The position numbers and the translations under genes were made by a program. 64,000 nt of DNA, taken from NCBI RefSeq assembly GCF_021134715.1, contig NC_060019.1, positions 3,410,001 through 3,474,000 on the forward strand, in the 5' to 3' direction. A model generated the notes under the pieces. The model saw nothing but the letters and a program-made list of their open reading frames with translations, was not told the DNA's origin and searched no databases. Shown piece by piece: positions 22,609 through 34,612 of the stretch. Origin of the DNA: Daphnia pulex (taxonomy: Eukaryota > Arthropoda > Branchiopoda > Diplostraca > Daphniidae). The number at the start of each line of letters is the position of its first letter. Position 1 is the first letter of the stretch.

Positions 22609-22755
22609 CGCACCTTAAATAAAATAAAGACATGAACAAAAATGAGAATATCTTCCATGTAAAAGACATTTTTTAGCTGGCGAATTCAATGTTTATAATC
22701 ACTTCAGAAATTCAAAGTAAAATATCTGAAGACAAATTACAAATGACTGAAACAC

Positions 22756-22761
22756 TTTATT
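22756..22761 (-). terminator. Polyadenylation signal of KSR
   Basis: TTTATT on the plus strand is AATAAA on the minus strand, 336 bp past the KSR stop codon. The 3' ends of KSR and the carboxypeptidase would be about 150 bp apart. Confidence 0.45.
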
Positions 22762-23096
22762 GACAGGCACAAACAAGAGGGAAGGTTGCGGGGACTAAAT
22801 GAGCGGCGCGCCTACAAACTATCATACCGGCACATGTCAACTAATTTACTAAAATGCACAATATGAGTAGCAACAAGACGAAAGGATTCACTTAATAATG
22901 ATTCTTTCGCCTGAATGTCGGAGTTTAGTGGAAAATTTTTTTGAAACCAGATTCTTTTTGGCTATGGCCGACAAAATAACTAGCCGATATACTTACAAGA
23001 ATCATTCGGGAATTATTCCAATAGTCATCTTTCTTGATTAAATTAGCAATATACGTAAACTGCGTAATCACTGATTAGTGAATGATAAGAATTTGA

Positions 23097-26000
23097 TTAG
23101 AAAACCGATTCGGCCGATCTCGAGAGATGGACCGGATGAGACGGACTGCGAAGCAAACGTTTTTTGGGTAATCGCTCGAGTATCTTGAGTAACTTGCTGA
23201 ATTCCGCCCGATCCTTGACATTAAAGGCCCAACATGCCATGAGAATGTCCTTAAGATCACGAGAAGCTTGAAGATTTGCAAGCGACTGCTTCATACCGCG
23301 GCCAATCTGCCAAATCATGGCTTCGGGGCAATGCTCCTTGTACGGCCACTCACCACACAGCAACTCGTACCAAACCGTCCTGCATAGAATCAAGTGTGTG
23401 TCCAATGAGAAAATTCAATTCATTTATAGTTCAGTTATATGAGCAGTACCCAAAGGCGTAAGCATCGGAGGCCATAGTAAAAGGAAGCTCATCATTTTCT
23501 TCACTACTGGGTTTTAAACTTCGCATGACCTCTGGCGCCATGTAGCACAGCCAACCGGGTGGAATACTAAGTGCATCACTCCTCCTAAAATCCAATCAAA
23601 ATAAATAATTCAACATTAGAAATTACATTAATTCATGTTTTCAATGTATACTGACCCATGGATTTTGCAAAGCTTTGAGACGCTAAAGAGGCCAAAATCG
23701 GTTATGATAACTTTTCCATTTTCCAAAAAGATATTTTTAGACTTTAAGTCCTTATGGATGATTCCTCGTGCATGAAGGTAGCCCATACCCTAAGATTGTA
23801 GGTAGTAATAACAGAAACATCAATGAATAATCCGCGTAATTGCAGTGACAACAGAACTTTCACTGACGACCAACTAACCTGAGATATTTGCTGGGCAATA
23901 ATAACCGTTTTATTCATGCTGAATTTGTCTTTGCGTAAGTGAAGATGTGTATACAAGGTCAGGCCTTTACACATGCTCGTCACGAGCGCTAAGGTTGGCA
24001 AGTTCATGCATGCACCCATAAATAAAACTAAATTCTCATGCCGAGTTTTACGAAAGGTAGCCACCTGAATTAGAGATGGGGAAAAAATGTGAATTAGCAC
24101 AAACAGTGAAGAGAAAATAAAAATTATTATTTCTTACCTCAAGTTTGAAAGATTCTAAAACTTTCTCATCTCCAATCTGATCCATATTCAAGAGTCTAAC
24201 AGCCACATCACCATGCCAAATGCCCCGGTGAACGGTACCAAACCTACCCTGACCAATAGGATCTCCAAGTTCGAGCTCGTGAAACGGTATGTCCCACTCT
24301 CGAAGCGACAGCTAATGAAAATGAAAAACAAATACAATTGCTTTCAAATTGCAAATAAATAAAATTTGATTCACTAACGCTATTTTGGCGAGGCCAATGA
24401 CGATCTCCCGATGTTTCAGTGTCAGAGATTTGACTGTCTTGCGAATCAACTCTGTAGGTGCGCTCCGAATCTGTACTCGTCGAATTTGATCCCGAAGTAC
24501 CAGAAAGACCAGACACGGAGATAATCTTATTCGAATCTTGTGATGCATGTCCACTTGTTGAGTTCTCGACGGAAGGATTTCCGGATGCTGCCAAAGCAAG
24601 ATTTTGAGAAAAGAATTTTAAATTCGTTACACATTTAAAACACGGTCTAGAATGTAGAAAATTCCAACCAATTATGGTACCTGGACTTAGGGTGGTGACA
24701 GAGTTGATAACGGAAGTACTATTCTTTGCCGACAATGGAACGTGGGATAATGGCGATAACAATGTTTCGGCACTTTGTGCTCGATCAGCTTGGCGAACAT
24801 CTGTTGTTAGATGACCGTAAAAATTTACATCATTACGACTGAAACATATTTTTAAGTTTTAAATAGTACCAGGAAAGCGGAATTGTGTGATTTGTGATGC
24901 CGAAGTTGGCGTGTGATTTGCGGAAATGTGCGAAGGTAGAACTAAAGCTGGGCTTGAGGGAGTTGAACTGCTACAGCTAGATGTAGTCGAACTTGAATCA
25001 AAATGTGTAGAGTGTAGACCAAAGCCGGACGTCGACCCACCTCCTATGAAGAAAATTGTGAACAAAATTTTACTTCAGAAGTCCAGTCACATGTTTGGCA
25101 CAGAAAACTAAAGTAAATTGAAGTCAAACCCTGATTCATATGAATGGCAGGTTGTGTCCTGGACTTTTTCTTGTCGTGTGGCGTGAGTCGGTTCAACGAA
25201 GGAGACGGAACCGACGTCGTACTACTACCAATCGTATTACTGATTCCAGTTGTTCGCTGCATGATCGGCGTTTGAGGACCTGCAGATGAGTTTTTTGTGA
25301 TTGACTAAACTTAAAAAGATTCGATGTCTTACTTAACATATGGAGATCACTTACCATCGTTGATACGCTGACGAACATAGTCTATTAAGCCAGGTGGAAG
25401 TTTACAGGACGGCGGTACTTTGGTGGCACAATCCCGATGACATTTATATTTACAATCTTTACATTTTAGACCTAGAACCAGACAAAAAATTAAGAAATGA
25501 TTTTAAGGTACGTATTATGATATGATTTTTTCCCATTAAGACTTGCCTATGAACATTTGCTTCAAGCAGAGGTCACATACTGTCAACATCTTGAAAGTCA
25601 TCGTAAATCGGTGATTTATGGTATGAGCCATAACGGCCGGTCCGCCAACAGTGGGAGTCCGTGGAGATTTCGGCGTCGCAACAGTTGCTAAACAGAAAAC
25701 ATGAAACATTGGAAAAAAAACAAACAATAAAAGCTAAGGGGAAAAAAATGCAAATTACATTTTGGTATGTCATCATTGGAGTCGTCTGTGATGCTGCAAG
25801 GATCGGTGGCCAATCGGTGTCGCCCTTTGGACGGGGTTGAGGAAGTTGGCACGGCACCAGCCGGCGAGGCTCCAGGCAAATTGCTATTCGAAGTTGGTAC
25901 AGGAGAACTGCTTCCAGTTACCGCCAAGTGTTCCATGCTACGTCCCAGCCAATAAGCGTTAGGTTTGGTACGACGAAAGCGGGACAGAAGCATAGTACTG

Positions 26001-27479
26001 GCACCACTACAGAGAAAAGTTATACACCCACCACCCATTCACGCGCGACAATAACGAGGCCATTTAATTACCACGAGTAGAACGTGGATTAATGTTGTTA
26101 CCAAAATATTTAAATCCAAGCCAATAAGCCATGTAAACCCAATTTGAAGGTAATGGAAACATAGTTAGTTAGTAAAGGACATGGATGGGGGAAATGAATA
26201 AAAAGATCATAAAGAACAAAAAATCAGTATTCATGCTAGGTAATATATGAACGTCAGTTAAATGTTTCTGATGCAGTTCTTCTGGTCGAGAATTGTCATC
26301 GCCAGCCTTCGTGATGATGTGCATTCGCTTAACAATTCCAAGACATTTCTTAAAATATACATTAATTCTAACATTTCGCTAGAACTGTTGATGCGCTCAG
26401 ATTTTCGAATAATAAAAGGAATAGTTTTTTTTTACCTGATAATATCATTTCCGTCGATTCTATTGGCTAGCTGGGATTCGTGGGAGGTAGATTTCGTAAG
26501 AGGGAAATCCGTCAATAGTGGCGCAGTACCACCAATAACCTGGTTTTTCTTGCGAGGTGGTGGAGTTGCAGGGAATTTCATACGATCTCCTAAATTGGAA
26601 TTTCATTAGTTTCAACCACGCTAGTTAATAGCCGACTCCATGTATTTTACCTCTTCCTTTTAATAAAGATGGAGTAGAGGGAGGGCTGCGGTTTTCCGAA
26701 GTCATTTGCGGAATGGTTTCATGGGCAGTTATTATACTTTGAATGGGGGATGAATTTTGTATAACACTGTCATTGTGCTGTATGTTAGAGGACATTGGCA
26801 TTGACATTTTTGTAGCATTATCCCAGGAATCCCAGTAAAGCGCTAAGTCAGGTGTTGTTCGGCCACTATTACCTTCCTTTTCATTATGTACCAGAACTTC
26901 TGCAATGTCAAAGCTCTTAGAGTTGGATCAGTTAAACATTTTTATAAATGAATATCTTACCAGTATATCTCTTAACACTCTGAAGTGCTCTTATCAAGCG
27001 CCTGTATTCATCTTCTTTTGCAGAACACTCATTGAAGATCCTTTTAATTTCATGATCACTGAGTTCTTGCAAAGATTCAAGAGATTGAAATTTGGCACAC
27101 AAGGTTTCAACAGATGGCTGAGATATTCCAACAACTTGAAGCCATTGCTTGATTGACGGAATGTTTTTGACTTCATATGGTAATCCCTCTATGGGAATTT
27201 TGGCTTTTGCAACTAGCTGTTTGCTGAATAATTTGACTAGTTTACCCTGTTAAAATATTGAAATGATTTAATTCAGAAAATTCTTTTAAATAGTAAACAT
27301 CTTACCTCTATGGTTCTGATTTCTTGTTGAATCAACTCAGCACTGGTAGAGCACTGGGTTCTCAACCCTTCTAGATGTTTAGCATGAATGTCTATCATTG
27401 CATTGATATCTAAGAGCGTTTGAATGGTGTTACAGCTGTTGACCACAACAACAGCTTTCTTTGTGATTCCAGTATCCAT
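23097..27479 (-). CDS. ksr: Kinase suppressor of Ras (KSR), MAPK scaffold pseudokinase
   Basis: Sixteen exons on the minus strand join in frame to 977 residues: 27306-27479, 26961-27246, 26651-26899, 26436-26589, 25759-26006, 25547-25687, 25355-25471, 25130-25279, 24870-25043, 24681-24800, 24379-24587, 24138-24311, 23879-24064, 23656-23789, 23450-23584, 23097-23379. Domains in order: N-terminal helical CA1/SAM-like region (about 1-155), Ser/Pro-rich linker, cysteine-rich C1 zinc finger ([16 protein letters not shown] and following Cys/His, about 395-440), an FRFP ERK-docking motif (about 562) and a Raf-like kinase domain from about 677. Kinase marks are typical of KSR: glycine loop GQGRFGTV, Arg713 in place of the ATP-anchoring Lys (VAVR), HKD instead of HRD, intact DFG. 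It scaffolds Raf, MEK and ERK at the membrane. Length matches known KSR proteins (about 900-970). Confidence 0.96.
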
Positions 27480-28235
27480 TCTTAAGGGTATCTATATCTA
27501 GTACTTTGGTTGTTATTGCAGAACTTTACGTACGAAATTGCATATTATTCAGACGCAAACCGTCAACACTCAAAGCTCTTCGGACTCCCGACTAATCATG
27601 TTTCCAAAGGCTTCCTCACCCACCGTACTTCTTTGTTATATGACTATCCAATGTTTTAGAAATCCATCGCGGTGTATAAGCGGTTTAAACGAACGAAAAT
27701 GCACAGAGTTCCAATTTCGCAGACGCCATAACAACAATAACTAATGCCATCATAAGCGAATGTATTGCAATACATTACAGTCAGTCAGTATCAATAGAAT
27801 CACTGATTATTCCATTTTTTCCACTACAGTCCGCGTACTTCTGCATTGTGTAGTAGCCATCTATGGTCCGAAAAATTAAACTGGTGTTGAATCGAGATTT
27901 AGTGTGATTTAATGTTATCAGTTATAAAATATTGTTCAATTCATTTGGTCTTGTAAAATACGGTGAATAATTTTATTTGTATGGATTTATTATTTTATTT
28001 TAAATGGAATTAGTTTTGTAAATCGATTAAATTGGCATTGGTGTCAAGTCAAGTTACTTTAGGCGCGCTTTACTTGTCTAAGAAGACGACGTGCATTTAG
28101 TTCCATACAATTTCGGTTTGTTTTTAATTTAATAAGTTTAATCAATTTAAAAACTAACAAGTTATAGAACATATCTGTAGGAAGTACCTAAATAATCATA
28201 ATAAGAGGCCTCTGGTATCTAGAGTTTCTTCGGAA
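27480..28235. promoter_or_regulatory. Divergent promoter region, KSR / RFC5
   Basis: 756 bp separate the two start codons, transcribed away from each other. There is no TATA box at a clear distance from either gene. It must hold both 5' untranslated regions and probably a shared bidirectional promoter. Confidence 0.55.
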
Positions 28236-30129
28236 ATGACTTCCTCGGGAAATCTGCCGTGGGTGGAAAAATATCGACCAAAACAGTTGGATGACTTGAT
28301 TTCTCACCAAGATATCATTTCAACAAGTAACTCTCTATATAATTCTATTAATTTTCAAAAATGTTTCATTGCATTGCATTTTCTCTAATAAAAATTTGCA
28401 GTTCGCAAGTTCATAAATGAAAATCGATTACCTCATTTACTTTTTTATGGACCTCCTGGAACTGGAAAAACAAGCACCATTCTTGGTATTAATATTCAAT
28501 AAATATTACATTAGATTTTATTTCATGATTTGACTAATCAATTCATTCAAAATTAGCATGCGCGAAAGAACTGTATACACCCCAGCAATTCAATTCCATG
28601 GTGAATAATGTTACACAATTAAAATATCCATGTTATATTACATTCTTTCTTAGTTCAAAGACATCCTACAATCTAAAACTTTTTATTTTATGTGAAGGTT
28701 CTTGAACTAAATGCTTCTGATGACCGAGGCATCAATGTTGTAAGAAATCAGATCATGAGTTTTGCTAGCACAAGATCAATATTCAAATCAGGCTTCAAAC
28801 TTATTATCTTGGATGAAGCTGATGCTATGACTAATGATGCTCAAAATGCACTTAGAAGAGGTGATATTTTAAAGAGATCCAACTAGTTATTAAATAAATC
28901 ATTACCATTTCATGATACATTTTTTCTAGTAATTGAAAAGTTTACTGAAAATGTTCGGTTTTGTCTCATCTGTAATTACATGAGTAAGATCATACCAGCT
29001 ATCCAGTCACGCTGCACTCGTTTCCGATTCGGCCCATTAAAATCAGATCAAATTTTACCTCGGATGAATTACGTAATTGAAGAAGAAAAGTAAGAGGAGA
29101 AAATTAAACTATTCTAATCAAACATTTATTAAACTTTGTAAAATCTTTTCTCCAAATTAGAATTAAGGTCACGGAAGATGGGCGTCAAGCTTTGTTGAGC
29201 TTAGCTCATGGCGACATGCGTCGTGTCATAAATATTCTTCAAAGCACCTCAATGGCTTTTGATGAAGTGAATGAAGATCATGTTTACACTTGCGTCGGTA
29301 TGAAAAAAATGATGTATGCTAATGATTCATGGAAACACATTTTTAATTCTTATTAAATCCTGCCAGGTCATCCTCTTAAATCGGATATTGCAAATGTTGT
29401 TTCGTGGATGTTAAACGAAGATTTAACTTCAGCTTATAGCAGTAAGATTTCTGCTCTAGAATTGCTATAAGCTTTTTTTAAATCTGGGGTTGCATGACTA
29501 ACTTATTTTTAGTTGGCAATCAGCATAATTGAGGGTTTTTTTGGCGGCAGGGATAGTAGAATTCTCATCGTTCCTATAAATGGCTGAATATTAATGTAGG
29601 AAAATTCAAGAATATTAAGGAAAGAATGAGTTGGCGAAAGAGGTCGGGGTATCCATTCTACTATCCTTTCCGTCAAGAAAAAATTACGTAGACGAATTTG
29701 CCTTCTAAGGCTGGCATGACTGTATATATTAATCAGAATCATGTTCTGGAAATTTATCAAGACGTTATTTATCGCCTAGTCATTAGAAATAAAGTTTCTG
29801 TTCGTTTTTATTTTCATCATAGAAATACGCGATCTTCAAACTTTCAAAGGCCTCGCTTTGCAAGATATCTTAACTGAAACGCACTTATACGTTCACAAAA
29901 GTAAGTTTTTTTTTCCCCCAATAAGCTCTACAACTGTTAAATTAATTTTGGTTGTTTTTGTGGTCTAGTCGAATTTCCGCCGAACGTCCGAGTCTTTTTA
30001 CTGGAGAAGATGGCTGATGTTGAATATCGTTTGTCTGCGGGGTGCTCTGAAAAATTACAACTCGGATCCTTGCTTGCTGCCTTTGATTCAATTAAATATT
30101 TAATTGCTAAAGAAGTGTCAGTAAATTAA
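28236..30129 (+). CDS. rfc5: Replication factor C subunit 5 (clamp-loader ATPase)
   Basis: Nine exons (28236-28326, 28402-28485, 28557-28600, 28698-28860, 28930-29089, 29161-29297, 29367-29441, 29823-29900, 29969-30129) join in frame to 330 residues, close to the usual 330-340. It belongs to the AAA+ clamp loader that opens PCNA and loads it on primed DNA in the nucleus. Visible motifs: WVEKYRP near the N terminus (RFC box II), Walker A GPPGTGKT (47-54), sensor-like LNASDDRGI, Walker B LIILDEAD (108-115) and SRC (IQSRCTRF, about 155). The YIxxEE stretch and the helical C-terminal collar follow. The [13 protein letters not shown] context and the [13 protein letters not shown] form separate it from RFC4 and fit RFC5 (RFC3 in yeast). 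Intron 7 is 381 bp, long for this gene. Confidence 0.95.
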
Positions 30130-30376
30130 AATTATCCTAATCTAATTCTTCTGGTGTAAGGAGTTGTACTTCCTGAATTACATCAACTATTCATATAGTA
30201 TGTGTTTCCATCAGTTGTATTTACATTCTAAACAAAAACAACCTCAGATCAGATGCCGAGGTGGAGTAAGGGCTCGCTGACTAGGGTATGATTAAAATAT
30301 GACAGTCTCGATACAATGAATGAATAAGAGATAAAGAACGAGTACTCACGCAATACGTTGTGTCACAAGCAAAATC

Positions 30377-32497
30377 CTATTCCTGATTTGTTTGGGGAAG
30401 AGATTTCAATAGGTAGTCAGTGTCGAAGTAAGCTACAATGATGGTGATATCATCTCTGAAAAGCCTAACAACGTCATCTGGCAACGAAAGGAGCTCTGAG
30501 AGACGATCAGGATCCAATCCTGTTTCTGTCGAAGCTAAAGCATGCCGAATCAAATGTGTTGCTGCATTGGTGTCCAATGGTCTCTTCGATAATCCTTCTC
30601 TTCGCTGCTGCAGCATGTTGTTGATTTCTTCCAAGGTAACATCACCCGGTGGAAGAGTGAGAGGACCCAGCGCGACTCTTCCCGACATGTGCTCTCCCAC
30701 CTATTTTCAAAATTCAAATTTAATTTTACATTTATGGTTATTACTAAAATTGATGTATCTGACGTGACGTCAACGTCTTTCACATGCTGGATTATTTGAA
30801 CAAATTCAAAAGCAAGACCAGTGACGACTATGATCTAATATCAACAAACCATCAAGCCCTACTTACCAAGCGGACAACTTGTGTAGGCGAGAGCAGATCC
30901 CATAAGCCGTCAGATGCAATGACGACAAATTTATCTCGAGGACTAAGAGTATGCTTGATGATTTCGGGTCGGGCTGAGAGGTAAGGAGGCGTTTTATAAT
31001 GTGAAGGTAAGGCAGACTCCCCGAGGATCGGAATCACCCACTTTTCGAGAACGTGCCGAGGCCACTGTTTTCAGAACAATTACAAAAACAAATAACTAAG
31101 CTAATCAGTGTTCTATAACTAGTGCTTTAATTTCAATACTTTGAAACGGAAGTCGCCAAAAGCTCTCAAAGGCATCAATTGACCAAGTAAGCGATCCATT
31201 CGCAAAACAGTGTCACGCTCATTGGGTGGGTGTTCACCATACAACCTCTCAACTTCAGCTGCATTTTCAGATGTATGCTCTTTCCCCAGTTTACGTGCAC
31301 CCCAGGAACCATCTTCACTGAGATAACCCAACACGGCCTAAGAAAAACAGAATTTAGTCGCGTAAAATGCTAACTGGTACCGGTCAATAATAATGAATAC
31401 CTGACAATCGCCTGTATTGGCTAAAACCAAGTTATTTGACGAAATGTGGGCAACCGTTGCAACAGAACCACTCATCGCTGTCGATAAAGTGCTAAGCTGA
31501 AGAACTTTGTCTCGACTGGGAAAGGCATCTCCCCACCAAGGTTTCCTATAATCAATTCATTAAATCGAGATTTCTTACTTATTAAGTCAAGACAATTTCT
31601 ATACCAATCCCATCGTGGAACACGTTGAAGAATATCCCCCATCTCAGGTCCAAGTAGAAAGGCCAAAGCTTCCTCGCTTAACTGTTGATCCATGGCATCA
31701 AAGGCCGTAACAAGCGCGCGCTCGGTACTGTTGATACTACACTGAGATTCATCATTGGATAAGGTATCCCGCAAGTAACTCACAGAGGCGTGATACTGAT
31801 TAAATTCATATGCATAGAGGGACTCGATTTCCGGACGGAATTCTGTAGTAGGAGTCATTTGTTCAAGCAAAAGGCTTGACACGTGCTGTGACGGGAGGGA
31901 AGCCGCAATGTAAGAGAGGAGGCGCTTGGCCAAAACTCTTGCACAAGCAGGGCCACCATGACCATCAAAAACACCCAGTAGATAACCTTTTCAAACCAAA
32001 AATAATTACTCAATTAATAAAATGTGTTTGATATCCTCAAAAAGATGTAATACTTCGGTTATCACAGAGTTTTGCTATTGCAATGCTATCTTCAAGGGGG
32101 TTGTTGGAGGCCAATTGATTCCAATCTATTGACTTAAGTACACTACCAGGCTTTATTACTTCATGCATTTTTTCATTTGCTTGCAGAATTGTTGTGGCCT
32201 AGAAATTAATAATACATGATTTTAAAAATTGCTGTAGTATTTTGAATCAAATCAAGCACCAACCTGCTGAGGAGAAATTTTTGGTGCCTTTTCAGATGGT
32301 CTTCCATATCGTGTAAAACTTCTACACCTTTTGTATTTTGGACATGTCACTCCATTAAATTGGCTTTTTAAAAGAGGTAACCCTTCTTGAGATGATGTCG
32401 CTCTTAAGCAAGTCGTCATCAAAACCGACTGTTGCATAAAAACCACGGTAAACTTCGAAATCTCAAACAATTTTGATCGAAGGACTGTGTACACCAT
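30377..32497 (-). CDS. Pdp: Pyruvate dehydrogenase phosphatase-type PP2C
   Basis: Seven exons on the minus strand (32264-32497, 32054-32198, 31605-31986, 31401-31545, 31140-31337, 30867-31064, 30377-30700) give 541 residues in one frame, close to the PDP catalytic subunit (about 530-540). Metal-binding motifs of the PP2C fold are present: LLGVFDGHGG (Asp134, Gly135), ANTGDCQAVLG, PLRAFGDFRFKW, IASDGLWDLL and RDDITIIVAYFD. The N-terminal 75 residues are basic, Ser/Thr-rich and poor in acids, consistent with a mitochondrial targeting peptide. PDP dephosphorylates the E1 alpha subunit in the matrix and switches the pyruvate dehydrogenase complex on. The KEHTSENAAEVERLYGEHP stretch is typical of PDP rather than general PP2C. 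Its 3' end converges with RFC5 with only 247 bp between stops. Confidence 0.92.
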
Positions 32498-32897
32498 TTT
32501 AAAATGTATACAAGTTTAAGTGCAAATTAAGACTTTTCAACAACAAAGCTAATTGTGAAATACAGATTTGATAAGAAGGACAAGGGTTATTCACATGAAT
32601 TGTTCAAACATGATAGAATATAGAACATCAGGTATGGTGGTGTTAAATAGTTTGCCACAGCGAAAACGACAAGTAAACGATGTATTGAAATTGTATTGAA
32701 AAAGTAAACACTAGAAACAGCTGATCTATAAAAGCGAGCGAAAAAATTGACAACGTCGCCAACGCAAATTTTTAGCTTGGCCTTGGGTACCGCGAGGTTT
32801 CGTCGTCTACTGTTTGTGTTTGACTGCTTTTATGACTTTTTGTTTAAAAAACAAATTATTACTTACGTTTAAGCATCCGAAAGATTAAATTCCAACC
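32498..32897. promoter_or_regulatory. Divergent promoter region, PDP / CWC25
   Basis: 400 bp lie between the start codons. TATAAAAG at 32727-32734 points towards CWC25 and would set a start site near 32760, about 140 bp before its first ATG. No TATA box is seen towards PDP. Confidence 0.5.
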
Positions 32898-34307
32898 ATG
32901 GACGAAGCACCGTAATATTGATATTGAACACTAAAATACGTTTTATTCTCATTCAAGTGTTATCTCTTGTAGGAAACTTGATTGGATGTATGCTGGCCCT
33001 GCTGGTCATGTCAACACTGACGAATACTTGACAGGTCGAGCTGTAGACAAAACATTTGAACAGTTTAAACTTGGAGGAGCAGAACCTTTGAATCTGGGTA
33101 TATTGCATAACATATTTTTTCTCATTTATGTCTTGAATCTAATATTCATTGAGTTAATGTTTAATGATAGACTTACCTGCACCAACTTTACCCAGAGAGA
33201 AGTCTTCTGTACCTAGAATTCAAGTTGATGTGGCTCGGAAGGTTCAAGAGGTGAATAATATTTTCAAGTTTTAATAATTAATAAGTAAATGAAATGCATG
33301 GTATTTATTTCTGTTGTTTTATTTTTGCTTATAGGATCCACTTTTAACTATTCGAAGACAAGAAGAAGAAAGAAGAGCCACATTGAGGGAACAAATGTTA
33401 ATTCAACAAAGGTTAACATCCCACAGCAACAAAACATCAAATTCCAATCATGTAGGCAGTAAAAATAGAACAGAGAAAAGAAAGGACTCTGACAGTTCAG
33501 ATAGTTCTGATTTAGACTCCAAGTTAGCTTCTAAATTGAAACAACTAAAGAAAAAGGAAAGCCTTGATGAAAAAATTGCTAAAAAACTTCAGAAATTAAA
33601 GAAAAGAAGAGATAGCACATCTAGTTCTTCTTCTTCGGATTCAGATGACAAAACTGATCGTCATGGGAAAAAGAGAACATCTTATGATTCACGTCGTGAA
33701 AGACAACCCGAAAAAACGTATCATCACAACGATAGACATAGGACAACTGATAACTACAGAAGATCAAGTTCATCTCATACGCAGAAAAAAATTGCGTCTG
33801 AAGATGTACGGAGAAGACCTCGTTCACGATCCCGTTCCAGATCGCCTAGATCCCGTGAAGTACGTGCTAACTATAAGGACACTCGTTCACAGCCCAGAAC
33901 ACGGACAGAGGGTCCTCCAGTAGCAAATAAAAGGAGTACTGGAATGAAGTTAAATGAAGAAGAATTAGAGAAACGAAGGAGGGAAATGATGCAACATGCT
34001 GTTGTAAGAGAGCAAGAAAGAAAAGTCAAGGTGGACAAATATCGTAAGGAAGTAGAAGATGAAGCAGGCCAACTAAACTCCGATCGACCTAAAGAAGCTG
34101 CATTCGTAAAGTAATTACTTTTTAGTTAGCAATTAACATTATGGGATAGTTTTCTTACTCTGTTTTTATTAACTTTTTTCTCTATAAAATAGAAAACAGT
34201 TGGCGACTGTAACAGCAAATACGACCGTCGAGGCCAGGATAAAAGCCAACGTGTTTAATATCCAAAGATCTGTCAATTCGATGGACTCAAATTTTGCTCG
34301 TCGGTAG
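32898..34307 (+). CDS. cwc25: Pre-mRNA splicing factor CWC25 homologue, N-terminally short
   Basis: Five exons (32898-32911, 32973-33097, 33171-33250, 33335-34110, 34193-34307) join in frame to 369 residues. The conserved core KLDWMYAGPAGHVNTDEYL followed by LGGAEPL and a REKSSVP segment matches CWC25/CCDC49, which stabilises the spliceosome for the first catalytic step. A Lys/Ser-rich and Arg/Ser-rich middle (about 90-240; RSRSRSRSPRSREVR) and the C-terminal block KLNEEELEKRRREMM and ...SNFARR are also as in the family. The odd point is the start. The first exon is only 14 nt (ATG GAC GAA GCA CC), followed by a 61-bp intron, and the usual N-terminal region of about 65 residues is absent from the 400 bp upstream. 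An unseen distant exon or true truncation are the alternatives. Confidence 0.85.
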
Positions 34308-34339
34308 CTGACACCAGAAAGTTCAATGAAATTTTTTTA

Positions 34340-34345
34340 AATAAA
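34340..34345 (+). terminator. Polyadenylation signal of CWC25
   Basis: AATAAA lies 33 bp after the stop codon; a second occurs at 34385-34390. Both lie before the convergent SLC35C2 stop at 34613. Confidence 0.55.
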
Positions 34346-34612
34346 TATGTTTGCGCGTCTTGCGCACCCCGTGTATTGAATTACAATAAATATTTTCCTC
34401 TGGAATATTCTTTTACGGAAAAAACGGCACATCCAACATTGTAAAAATAATTACCCAGGCACATTTTTACATTCGATTTGGAAGGCTATCAACGTTTAAC
34501 GTATAAAAAATTTCAAATCAAAATGATCCTGAAACAAAGCAAGGATTGCCCTTGATCCAAATCTTAATCTTTCAGCCTCTTAAGATATGGTAACTCACGA
34601 TGGAATAGTTAA

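Noticed and set aside
32898-32911. ATG at 32898 dismissed as a five-codon upstream ORF (stop at once)
   Set aside because: A GTAATA donor after CC and the acceptor at 32972 join it in frame to the CWC25 core, so I kept it as the first exon.
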